DNA of 7,626 nt from Candidatus Nealsoniibacteriota bacterium (GTDB lineage: Bacteria > Patescibacteriota > Minisyncoccia > Minisyncoccales > CSSED10-335): contig PWOE01000121.1 in the NCBI GenBank assembly GCA_003557585.1, positions 1 through 7,626 on the forward strand, in the 5' to 3' direction. Below are positions 1 to 6,187 of this stretch, in pieces. Each line of letters opens with the position of its first letter. Position 1 is the first letter of the stretch. The notes under the pieces were generated by a model. That model searched no databases. It had not been told where the DNA came from and saw nothing but the letters and a program-made list of their open reading frames with translations. The translations under genes and the position numbers were made by a program.

Positions 1-419
1 CCTCCAATTTCTCTGGTCCACTTAAAGACAAACCAAGCAAGAATTAAGAGAAGGATAATCATAGGAATTCTTGACCAAAGAATCATCGCTCTTGGATCGT
101 TATCTGATTGATAAAGAAACTCATTACCTAAATCGAATTGAACCCACCAGCGAGGAGCCTCTTGGCTATGTTGCCAATTTTCGCTTGTATAAGGAAAATT
201 CAAATCCATGAAAAGTAGGGGTAGAGAAGAGAAGCTCTTGATTAATGGCGGATGCTCGGGATTTATTCTGAAATCATTATATTTTAAATAAGAATAGCCA
301 GCTGGAATATGAGCCTTCTCATCAAATGTTAAAGCATTAAGGTTGGCCGTGATTAAAGAAATGGTGAAAAGAAAAAGGAGCAATAACCCAGCAATTATCT
401 TTGTTTTTTTATTATTCAT
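1..419 (-). CDS. GT39/ArnT-like membrane glycosyltransferase, N-terminal fragment
   Basis: The gene reads leftward from ATG at 419-417 and runs off the left edge after 139 full codons. An in-frame TAA at 425-423 lies just upstream, so this is the first possible ATG. A basic N-terminus (MNNKKTK) leads into a hydrophobic segment (about residues 8-25). A polar loop follows with FDEKAH (32-37), containing an Asp-Glu pair (D33, E34), and EHPPL (55-59). A second hydrophobic segment (about 117-133) precedes the cut. Families of polytopic GT-C transferases (PMT/ArnT, GT39) carry an acidic pair in the first extracytoplasmic loop that takes part in catalysis. They use polyprenyl-phosphate sugars to glycosylate proteins or lipids on the outer face of the membrane. 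The DE...EHPPL pattern supports the family, but donor and acceptor cannot be told from this piece. No Shine-Dalgarno is seen. It is divergent from the heat-shock operon. Confidence 0.75.
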   Translation of the reverse strand, partial: MNNKKTKIIAGLLLLFLFTISLITANLNALTFDEKAHIPAGYSYLKYNDFRINPEHPPLIKSFSSLPLLFMDLNFPYTSENWQHSQEAPRWWVQFDLGNEFLYQSDNDPRAMILWSRIPMIILLLILAWFVFKWTREIG

Positions 420-450
420 AGTTTATTGAATTTTTACTGTTAATACAATT

Positions 451-479
451 ATTTTAACAAATTAATTATTAAAACTAAA
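451..479 (-). promoter_or_regulatory. Probable promoter of the divergent glycosyltransferase gene
   Basis: On the minus strand, an extended -10 reads TG-T-TAAAAT, with the hexamer at 456-451. A poor -35 (TTTAGT, 479-474) lies 17 bp upstream. Transcription would start near 444, giving a leader of about 25 nt. The -35 ends 4 bp from the CIRCE operator, so bound HrcA might also affect this promoter; that is inference. The region is very AT-rich, so chance matches are likely. Confidence 0.4.
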
Positions 480-483
480 GAGA

Positions 484-510
484 TTAGCAGTCATAGCTCT
501 TGACTGCTAA
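484..510. promoter_or_regulatory. CIRCE operator (HrcA-binding site), variant
   Basis: This is a perfect 9-bp inverted repeat, TTAGCAGTC (484-492) and GACTGCTAA (502-510), separated by exactly 9 bases. The classical CIRCE element is TTAGCACTC-N9-GAGTGCTAA. The arm length and spacer are identical, and the only difference is C to G at the seventh base of the left arm with the matching change in the right arm. It lies immediately upstream of hrcA and covers the -35 box (500-505), so bound HrcA should block RNA polymerase. In heat-shock operons of this class, loss of active HrcA after heat stress relieves repression. Confidence 0.93.
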
Positions 511-527
511 CTATTTTTTGCTACAAT
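500..527 (+). promoter_or_regulatory. Heat-shock operon promoter upstream of hrcA
   Basis: The -35 box TTGACT (500-505) and -10 box TACAAT (522-527) are separated by 16 bp. The -10 is extended (TG-C-TACAAT, from 519). This is a good housekeeping-sigma promoter. Its -35 lies inside the right half of CIRCE. Transcription is predicted to start near 534, leaving a leader of only about 16 nt before the hrcA ATG. Confidence 0.8.
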
Positions 528-549
528 TAATGCTAGTAAAATTAAAGAT

Positions 550-1260
550 ATGACCCTTAATAAAAGACAAGAGCATCTTTTGAACAAGGTTATTAAAGAG
601 CATATTCGCCAAGCTGAACCGATAAGTTCAGAACACTTGAAGAAGAGATATAAGATAGACTTATCTTCAGCAACGATCAGGAATGAGATGCAAAGATTAA
701 CCGATTTAGGTTATCTTTATCAGCCACATACTTCTGCCGGAAGAGTTCCGACAGACAAAGGATACAGATATCTAGTAGATTCTTTGATTGATGCCGATGC
801 CTTTGATGACGAGATAGACAAAGAGATAAGAGAGATGAAAAAAGCTCAAGACTGTTTAGCTTTTCTTCAAGAGACCAACAAACTCTTGAGTAGCTTATCT
901 TCTGGTCTAGTTTTTTCATTTCTGCCCGATGGTAATTTTTGCTTAAGAGAAGGTTGGATCAGAGTTTTCAAGGATCCTGAGTTTTCTGACATCAGATACA
1001 CAAGAAGATTTCTCTCTATGATAGATTCTTTTGAAAAGAACATTGATGAATTCGACTTAGGCGATTTCTCAATAAAGATATATATTGGCAAAGAGGTTCC
1101 GATACCAAAATCAGAGGATTTCAGCATCTTGGTTTCAAAGTTTTCATTCAAAGAGAGAGAGGGAATATTATCTATTATGGGCCCTAAAAGAATGCCTTAT
1201 AATTTAAATGTACCCCTTATAAATTCAGTGATAAGAATACTAAAAGAGAATAATTTATGA
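550..1260 (+). CDS. hrcA: Heat-inducible transcription repressor HrcA, short form
   Basis: HrcA is the DNA-binding repressor that recognises CIRCE and shuts off chaperone genes; in well-studied bacteria its active state depends on chaperones, typically GroEL. The N-terminal winged helix-turn-helix is clear: LSSATIRNEM (38-47) is the recognition-helix region, and PHTSAGRVPTDKGYRY (59-74) is the wing, nearly identical to the family consensus. The C-terminal signature is also present: DPEFSDIR (142-149), IGKE (179-182) and GPKRMPY (211-217). The protein is 236 residues, whereas most HrcA proteins are about 340. The missing part lies between about residues 110 and 140, where the central GAF-like core and inserted dimerisation domain normally sit. 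Since both ends are intact in one frame, this looks like a natural short form rather than a frameshift. The gene is first in its operon and preceded by CIRCE. Its TGA stop overlaps the grpE start. The leader has no Shine-Dalgarno. Confidence 0.92.
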   Translation: MTLNKRQEHLLNKVIKEHIRQAEPISSEHLKKRYKIDLSSATIRNEMQRLTDLGYLYQPHTSAGRVPTDKGYRYLVDSLIDADAFDDEIDKEIREMKKAQDCLAFLQETNKLLSSLSSGLVFSFLPDGNFCLREGWIRVFKDPEFSDIRYTRRFLSMIDSFEKNIDEFDLGDFSIKIYIGKEVPIPKSEDFSILVSKFSFKEREGILSIMGPKRMPYNLNVPLINSVIRILKENNL

Positions 1261-1733
1261 CTAAAGAGCAAGACCTCAAAAAGCTAAAAAAGGAGTTAGA
1301 AGATTGCAAAAAAGAAAAAGAGAACTTTTTGAATAATTGGAAAAGAGAAAAAGCAAACTTTGAGAATTACAAGAGAGAGGAGAATGAGAGATTTAAAAAG
1401 ATAATCGATTATAATTCCAGAAGCATCGTTTTAAAGATTTTGCCGATTATTGATAGCTTTGACCTTGCAGCTGAAAAGATACCTAAAAATGAGATAGAAA
1501 AGAATGAATTTATCAAAGGTCTTTTAAACATCAAATCATCTTTGAAAGTCTTCTTGAAGAATGAGGGAGTGGAAGAGATAGATTGCTTAGGCAAGAAATT
1601 TGACCCTCATTTACATGAAGCCGTAGAGATGGTTGATGCTGACGAAAGTGGTTTAATAATTTCAGAAGTTCAAAAAGGATACAAGATGAACGATGAACTT
1701 ATTAGACCAGCTAAAGTTAAAGTTTCAAAATAA
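1257..1733 (+). CDS. grpE: Nucleotide exchange factor GrpE
   Basis: GrpE is the cytoplasmic co-chaperone that opens the DnaK nucleotide-binding domain and releases ADP. Residues 1-50 are rich in Lys and Glu with heptad-like spacing, which fits the long dimeric coiled coil of the family. Residues 51-103 form the helical middle. The C-terminal beta domain (about 105-158) carries FDP (115-117), HEA (120-122) and the signature GYKMNDELIRPAKVKV (141-156). At 158 residues it is shorter than the E. coli protein (197), mainly because the disordered N-terminal tail is missing. The ATG shares ATGA with the hrcA stop, which points to translational coupling. Upstream there is only a weak GAGA, so coupling probably matters for initiation. 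dnaK follows after 29 bp. Confidence 0.95.
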   Translation: MTKEQDLKKLKKELEDCKKEKENFLNNWKREKANFENYKREENERFKKIIDYNSRSIVLKILPIIDSFDLAAEKIPKNEIEKNEFIKGLLNIKSSLKVFLKNEGVEEIDCLGKKFDPHLHEAVEMVDADESGLIISEVQKGYKMNDELIRPAKVKVSK

Positions 1734-1762
1734 TATTATAAAGTTTAATAAATAGTAAAAAT

Positions 1763-3670
1763 ATGGGAAGAATATTAGGAATAGATTTAGGCACAACCTT
1801 TTCTGCCATGGCAATTATGGAGAATGGTGAAGTTAAGATAATAGAGAACAGCGAAGGTTCTCGAACAACTCCATCTGTGGTAGCAACTACCAAGAATGGA
1901 GAAAGAGTTATTGGAATAGTTGCTCGAAGACAGCAGATAACAAACTCAGAAAACACTATATTCGCAGCTAAGCGACTTATTGGAAGAAGGTATAAAGATG
2001 AAGAGGTGCAAAAAGATAAAAAACTCTTGCCTTATGAGATAAGAGAGGCAAGCGATGGAAGCGTCGAAGTTAAGATGGGAGACAAGTGGTATAAACCAGC
2101 AGAAATTTCAGCTATGGTTTTACAAAAACTCAAAAAAGATGCTGAGCAAAAGATAGGTGAGAAGATTACAGAGGCAATTATTACTTGTCCAGCCTACTTT
2201 GATGACTCACAAAGAAAAGCGACCAAGGTTGCTGGAGAGATTGCTGGGCTAGATGTTAAAAGAGTTATAAACGAACCGACAGCGGCAGCTCTTGCTTATG
2301 GCTTAAACAAAAAGAATGACCAAAAAGTCGTGGTCTATGATTTCGGTGGTGGAACTTTTGACGTTTCTGTTTTAGATATTGGCGAAGACACAATTGAGGT
2401 TAAAGCGACCAGAGGTGACACTCACTTAGGAGGTGAAGATTTTGACCATAGAATAACAGAGTGGCTAATTGAAGAATTTAAAAAAGACCAAGGAATAGAT
2501 CTCTCTAAAGATAAGTTAGCTTTACAGAGGCTTAAAGAGTCAGCTGAAAAAGCCAAAATTGAATTATCTACTTCGCTAGAGACAGAGATTAACATTCCTT
2601 TCATTACATCAGATTCCGATGGACCGAAACATCTTTATTTCAAGCTTTCAAGAGCGAAACTAGAAAGTTTAGTTGAGAGCTATATCAAGAAGTCGATTGA
2701 AATTACAGAAAAAACCGTTAAAGAATCAAAGATTGATATCAAAGAGATTGATGAAATTGTCTTGGTTGGTGGACAGACCAGAATGCCCAAGATACACGAA
2801 GAGATTAAAAAGCTCTTTGGCAAAGAACCGAACAAAGAGATTAATCCAGATGAAGTGGTTGCTATCGGAGCAGCAACTCAAGGGGGTATCTTGCAAGGAG
2901 ATGTTAAGGATGTCTTATTGCTTGATGTAACTCCATTATCTCTAGGCATTGAGACTCTTGGGGGTGTTAACACTGTTCTTATATCAAAAAACACAACGAT
3001 ACCGACATCTAAGAGTCAAACATTCTCAACAGCGGCTGACAATCAGCCATCAGTTGAAATCCACGTCTTGCAAGGAGAGAGGCCTATGGCTCAAGACAAC
3101 AAAACTCTAGGTAAGTTTATTCTTGAGGGATTACCTCCAGCTAGAAGAGGGGTGCCCCAGATAGAGGTTTTGTTTGATATTGATGCCAATGGAATTCTCA
3201 GTGTTTCAGCCAAGGATAAGGCGACCAGCAAGTCTCAATCTATCAGAATTGAAAGTGCTTGTGGTATCTCAAAAGAAGAAGCTGAGAAGATGAAGAAAGA
3301 TGCCGAAATGCATGCTGAAGAAGACAAAAAGAAGCAAGAGATGATTGAAATTAAGAATAATGCTGAAAATATTATCTACTACACTGAAAAGACTCTTGAA
3401 GAGGCCAAAGATAAAATTGATGAAGAGACCAAAAAGAGCATTCAAGAAAAGGTAGAGGAGTTGAAAAAGATTAAGGATGGTGATAATATGGACGACATTA
3501 AAGAAAAGAGCGAAGCTTTATCTCAAGAGATTCAGAAGATTGGAGCAGAGATGTATAAAGAACAAGAAGCTCAAAAAGATAAACCAGAATCTTCTGAAGC
3601 TGAAGAAACCGAAAAAGCTGAAGAGGCTGAAGAGGTTAAAGAAGAAGACGAAGACAAGAAAGAAGAATAA
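1763..3670 (+). CDS. dnaK: Molecular chaperone DnaK (Hsp70)
   Basis: DnaK is the ATP-driven chaperone that binds exposed hydrophobic segments of unfolded proteins. The nucleotide-binding domain covers about 1-380: DLGTTFS (8-14, phosphate loop 1), K70 in FAAKRLIGRR, P143 in CPAYF, EPTAAALAYG (171-180), DFGGGTFD (193-200, phosphate loop 2) and VLVGGQTRMP (333-342). The interdomain linker is VLLLDVTPLSLGIET (384-398). The substrate-binding beta domain follows to about 500, and a helical lid rich in Glu and Lys to about 600. The last 30 or so residues are an acidic, low-complexity tail ending in KKEE. The 635-residue length is normal for the family. Position 13 is Phe, where E. coli has Asn. No key catalytic residue is missing. 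There is no Shine-Dalgarno upstream and no convincing separate promoter, so it is read from the CIRCE promoter. Confidence 0.98.
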   Translation: MGRILGIDLGTTFSAMAIMENGEVKIIENSEGSRTTPSVVATTKNGERVIGIVARRQQITNSENTIFAAKRLIGRRYKDEEVQKDKKLLPYEIREASDGSVEVKMGDKWYKPAEISAMVLQKLKKDAEQKIGEKITEAIITCPAYFDDSQRKATKVAGEIAGLDVKRVINEPTAAALAYGLNKKNDQKVVVYDFGGGTFDVSVLDIGEDTIEVKATRGDTHLGGEDFDHRITEWLIEEFKKDQGIDLSKDKLALQRLKESAEKAKIELSTSLETEINIPFITSDSDGPKHLYFKLSRAKLESLVESYIKKSIEITEKTVKESKIDIKEIDEIVLVGGQTRMPKIHEEIKKLFGKEPNKEINPDEVVAIGAATQGGILQGDVKDVLLLDVTPLSLGIETLGGVNTVLISKNTTIPTSKSQTFSTAADNQPSVEIHVLQGERPMAQDNKTLGKFILEGLPPARRGVPQIEVLFDIDANGILSVSAKDKATSKSQSIRIESACGISKEEAEKMKKDAEMHAEEDKKKQEMIEIKNNAENIIYYTEKTLEEAKDKIDEETKKSIQEKVEELKKIKDGDNMDDIKEKSEALSQEIQKIGAEMYKEQEAQKDKPESSEAEETEKAEEAEEVKEEDEDKKEE

Positions 3671-3700
3671 TTCTTGAATTGAAAAACCGAAAGTAGATAC

Positions 3701-4795
3701 ATGAAAGATTACTATCAAATTTTGGGCATCGCTAAAGGTGCCTCTAAAGAAGAAGTTAAAAAAGCCTATAGAAAACTAGCCCATAAGTATCACCCCGACA
3801 AGAAAGGCGGTGATGAGGCTAAATTCAAAGAGGTAAACGAAGCCTACCAAACCTTATCTGACGACAGCAAGAGAAGTCAGTATGATAAGTTCGGTAGAGT
3901 CTTTGAGGGTGGCCAGGCTCCAGGAGCTGGTCATGGCTTTGAAGGATTTCAAAGCTGGGGCTTTGACCAAGGAGCTGGTTTTGACTTTGATATGGGCGAT
4001 TTAGGAGACATCTTTGAAGGAGCTTTCGGTTTTTCATCATCTAGAAACAGGAAAGAAGATCTTAGAAAAGGCAAAAGCATCGAGGTTAGTCTTGAGATAT
4101 CACTGGAAGACACTCTCAAGGGAGTTAAAAAAGATTTTCTTATCAAAAAGTTTGTCTCTTGTTCTCGTTGTGATGGAGTTGGAGCTGAGCCTGGAACAAA
4201 GAGAAACCAGTGCCTTTCTTGTAGAGGAACTGGAAAGGTTCAAGAAATCAAGAGAACATTTTTTGGATCTTTCACTAATATTGCAACTTGTCCTGAATGT
4301 GACGGCGAAGGTCAAAAGCCAGAAAAACCATGCAATGTCTGTAGTGGCGAGGGCAGAATTAAAAAAGAAGAGAAAGTTGAAGTCTTTATCCCAGCAGGCA
4401 TCGATACCAATCAGGTTATAAAAGCCTCAGGCAAGGGTCATGCTGGCAAGAAAAGCGGTCAAGCAGGCGACTTATACATCAGAGTCTTTGTTAAGAAGCA
4501 TCGAGTTTTTGAACGCAAAGGAGATGACTTGTTAATGAAGTTGCCAATCAAGATATCTGATGCCTTGTTAGGCGGTCAGGTAAAGATAAAAACAATTGAC
4601 GGAAAAGATATTTCTGTTAAAATCCCTGCAGGGACAGAGTCAGGCAAAGTCTTGAGAGTTTCAGGCAAAGGAATTCCTAGATTTTCTGCATTTGGAAGAG
4701 GCGATCTTTACGTTAGGCTAATTATTGATGTCTCTAAAAAATTAACAAAGAAACAGAAAGATCTTTTGAAAAGCTTACAAGAAGAGGGATTGTAA
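3701..4795 (+). CDS. dnaJ: Chaperone DnaJ (Hsp40, type I)
   Basis: DnaJ delivers unfolded substrates to DnaK and stimulates its ATPase. The domain order is that of a type I Hsp40. The J domain (about 3-67) has the essential HPD at 31-33. A Gly/Phe-rich region (about 70-112) contains GDLGDIFEGAFGF (99-111). The zinc domain has four CxxCxGxG repeats with cysteines at 154/157, 171/174, 197/200 and 211/214, enough for two zinc ions. The C-terminal substrate-binding region (about 222-345) contains IPAGID (230-235) and GDLYIRV (256-262), then IPAGTESG (308-315) and GDLYVRL (334-340). The 364-residue length is close to the usual 375. It starts 30 bp after dnaK without a Shine-Dalgarno. Its TAA stop (4793-4795) directly touches the first base of tRNA-Lys. 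Confidence 0.97.
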   Translation: MKDYYQILGIAKGASKEEVKKAYRKLAHKYHPDKKGGDEAKFKEVNEAYQTLSDDSKRSQYDKFGRVFEGGQAPGAGHGFEGFQSWGFDQGAGFDFDMGDLGDIFEGAFGFSSSRNRKEDLRKGKSIEVSLEISLEDTLKGVKKDFLIKKFVSCSRCDGVGAEPGTKRNQCLSCRGTGKVQEIKRTFFGSFTNIATCPECDGEGQKPEKPCNVCSGEGRIKKEEKVEVFIPAGIDTNQVIKASGKGHAGKKSGQAGDLYIRVFVKKHRVFERKGDDLLMKLPIKISDALLGGQVKIKTIDGKDISVKIPAGTESGKVLRVSGKGIPRFSAFGRGDLYVRLIIDVSKKLTKKQKDLLKSLQEEGL

Positions 4796-4867
4796 GCCCC
4801 GCTAACTCAACGGTAGAGTAACGGCCTTTTAAGCCGGTGGTTGTAGGTTCGAATCCTACGCGGGGCA
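4796..4867 (+). tRNA. tRNA-Lys (anticodon UUU)
   Basis: A full cloverleaf can be drawn. The acceptor stem GCCCCGC (4796-4802) pairs perfectly with GCGGGGC (4860-4866), and the discriminator is A4867. The D stem is ACTC/GAGT (4805-4808, 4816-4819) with GG at 4812-4813 in the loop. The anticodon stem is ACGGC/GCCGG (4821-4825, 4833-4837), and the loop CTTTTAA places anticodon TTT at 4828-4830. The T stem GTAGG/CCTAC encloses TTCGAAT (4848-4854). The outermost anticodon-stem pair is an A-G mismatch (4821/4837). CCA is not encoded (A4867 is followed by CAA), so a CCA-adding enzyme must complete the end. It reads AAA and AAG. It starts one base after the dnaJ stop and has no visible promoter of its own, so it is probably processed from the heat-shock transcript. 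Confidence 0.95.
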
Positions 4868-4880
4868 CAAATCTATTTGT

Positions 4881-4910
4881 AAAGATTACTGCGAAAGTAA
4901 TCTTTTTATT
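4881..4910 (+). terminator. Rho-independent terminator after the heat-shock operon and tRNA-Lys
   Basis: A perfect 10-bp stem, AAAGATTACT (4881-4890) and AGTAATCTTT (4896-4905), closes a 5-base loop GCGAA. The downstream T tract is TTTTTATT, its first three T's lying in the stem. The stem is AT-rich, and the T run is broken by one A, so it may be leaky. It lies 13 bp after the tRNA and fits as the end of the transcript that begins at the CIRCE promoter. Confidence 0.75.
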
Positions 4911-4945
4911 AAAGACTTTTTCAAAAAATTCATTAAAGTTATTTT

Positions 4946-4974
4946 TTGATTTATTTCGTTATTTTTGATAAAAT
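4946..4974 (+). promoter_or_regulatory. Promoter of the S41 protease gene
   Basis: The -35 box TTGATT (4946-4951) and -10 box TAAAAT (4969-4974) are 17 bp apart. The -10 is extended (TG-A-TAAAAT, from 4966). Transcription is predicted to begin at about 4981-4982, on or next to the ATG at 4982. The mRNA would therefore be leaderless or nearly so. This also argues against the in-frame TTG at 4946 as the start codon, because that codon lies within the -35 box. Confidence 0.65.
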
Positions 4975-4981
4975 TGGAAGC

Positions 4982-6145
4982 ATGAAGATCAGAAAGAAAT
5001 CAGTAGCTATCCTTCTCATATCCGGAATCTTATTTACCGGATTTGTTTTGGGTTACACCGTTAGAGATTCATATCTGTTGAAGATACAGTCACCACCAGA
5101 CGATGTCGACTTTTCTCTTTTTTGGGAAGCTTACCACATTCTTGAAAAAAACTTCTTCAACATCGAAGATATCGATTATCAAGATTTAGTTCATGGAGCT
5201 GTCTCAGGCATGGTTGATTCACTTAAAGATCCTCATACGATATTCTTTAATCCCGAAGATACCAAAAGATTCTTGGAAGACACTGATGGCAGATTTGAAG
5301 GAGTCGGTATGGAGGTCGGCTTAAGAGACGACAAGATTACTATTATTGCACCGATGAGTGGCTCTCCAGCAGACAAATCAGGCCTTTCGGCTGGTGATGT
5401 TATAGTTAAGATTAATGGCACAGATACTTCAGAGATATCTATTGAAGAAGCAGTTAACTTGATTAGGGGACCTAAAGGAACTGAAGTTGTCTTGTCTATA
5501 ATAAGAGATGATTGGCAGGCTCCGAGAGAGATATCTGTAATAAGAGATGTTATAGAGATTCCGTCAATTGAGTGGCAATTAGTTGATGATATAGCTCATA
5601 TCGAGTTTCAACATTTCTACAAAAAAGCTAACGATGATTTCAAAGAACTTGTCTTTGATGTATTGAATAGCGAAGTCAAGGGAATCGTTTTAGATATGCG
5701 ATACAACTCAGGGGGCTATTTGGATATAGCTGAAAATATTGGAGGTTGGTTTCTTGAGAAGGGCACTCTTTTTATGATAGAAGATCATGGTGATTATAAA
5801 GTTGAGAGAAGAACCAAAGGAACAGGCCGACTATTTGAATATCCAATTGTTATTCTTGTCAATGAAGGGTCAGCATCGGCAGCAGAGATTTTGGCAGGGG
5901 CTTTGCGTGATGAAAGGGGTTCATTAATAGTTGGCAAGACCTCTTTTGGCAAGGGTTCGATCCAAGGACTCTATTACTTGAGTGATGGATCATCAATTAA
6001 GATAACGGTCGCTAACTGGCTTACCCCCAAAGAAAAGAAGATATCTGGCGAAGGCATAGTTCCCGACTTTGAGATTGATAATTTAGAGGATGGAGTTGAT
6101 AGGCAGCTTGAAAAGGCTATTGAAGTATTGCAAGAAATAATATAA
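4982..6145 (+). CDS. C-terminal processing protease, S41 family (CtpA/CtpB-like)
   Basis: This is an envelope serine protease of the tail-specific/carboxy-terminal processing family, which cleaves exported or membrane proteins near their C-termini. From ATG 4982 it is 387 residues. A basic start (MKIRKK) and a hydrophobic stretch (7-25) form a signal anchor with no obvious cleavage site, so the enzyme probably faces outside while tethered. A helical region (about 43-100) is followed by a PDZ domain (about 103-190; FEGVGMEVG, SPADKSGLSAGDVIVKING). The protease core contains GIVLDMRYNSGG (234-245), NEGSASAAEI (294-303) and GKTSFGKGSIQ (318-328). The spacing predicts a catalytic Ser299, Lys324 and Gln328, matching the 25- and 4-residue intervals of the Ser-Lys-Gln triad in B. 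subtilis CtpB. An in-frame TTG at 4946 would add 12 residues but falls inside the promoter. GGAAG lies only 1 base before the ATG, too near to act as a Shine-Dalgarno. The substrate is unknown. Confidence 0.93.
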   Translation: MKIRKKSVAILLISGILFTGFVLGYTVRDSYLLKIQSPPDDVDFSLFWEAYHILEKNFFNIEDIDYQDLVHGAVSGMVDSLKDPHTIFFNPEDTKRFLEDTDGRFEGVGMEVGLRDDKITIIAPMSGSPADKSGLSAGDVIVKINGTDTSEISIEEAVNLIRGPKGTEVVLSIIRDDWQAPREISVIRDVIEIPSIEWQLVDDIAHIEFQHFYKKANDDFKELVFDVLNSEVKGIVLDMRYNSGGYLDIAENIGGWFLEKGTLFMIEDHGDYKVERRTKGTGRLFEYPIVILVNEGSASAAEILAGALRDERGSLIVGKTSFGKGSIQGLYYLSDGSSIKITVANWLTPKEKKISGEGIVPDFEIDNLEDGVDRQLEKAIEVLQEII

Positions 6146-6156
6146 ACTGATTTAAT
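6128..6156 (+). promoter_or_regulatory. Possible promoter of rplI-pyrG
   Basis: A weak -35, TTGCAA (6128-6133), lies 17 bp before TTTAAT (6151-6156), which is preceded by TGA (6148-6150) as an extended -10. Transcription would start near 6163, about 25 nt before the rplI ATG. The site overlaps the end of the protease gene. No terminator is visible between the two genes, so read-through from the protease promoter is also possible. A second hexamer, TAAAAT (6161-6166), has no matching -35. Confidence 0.35.
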
Positions 6157-6187
6157 TGGTTAAAATAAATTAGATTAAAAGATTACT

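Noticed and set aside
1258..1260. Reassigned UGA (Gly code of some CPR lineages)
   Set aside because: hrcA ends at this TGA immediately after a normal HrcA C-terminus and overlaps the grpE start. Read-through would meet TAA within about ten codons, and no internal TGA occurs in the conserved genes.
1734..1762. Separate dnaK promoter (TATTAT at 1734-1739)
   Set aside because: No -35 match lies at a suitable distance, and the region is simply AT-rich.
3477..3677. Lys-rich reading frame overlapping the 3' end of dnaK, considered as a small gene or frameshift product
   Set aside because: It is the shifted reading of the Glu/Lys-rich DnaK tail. It has no start context, and DnaK itself continues to a normal stop with a typical acidic end.
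4014..4421. Long open frame inside dnaJ on the same strand
   Set aside because: It is low-complexity Leu/Lys/Glu sequence with no family resemblance, fully covered by the conserved zinc-finger region of DnaJ in another frame.
4700..4795. Internal promoter for tRNA-Lys within the end of dnaJ
   Set aside because: TTGATG at 4725 and TTGAAA at 4766 have no acceptable -10 at 16-18 bp. The nearest pairing would start transcription inside the tRNA.
4946..4981. TTG at 4946 as the start of the S41 protease, adding 12 residues
   Set aside because: The codon overlaps the -35 box of a good promoter, and the added residues break the usual basic-then-hydrophobic signal anchor that starts at ATG 4982.
6150..6167. 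Short inverted repeat TTTAA-TTGG-TTAAA before rplI as a terminator or operator
   Set aside because: A 5-bp all-AT stem without a T tract is expected by chance in such sequence.
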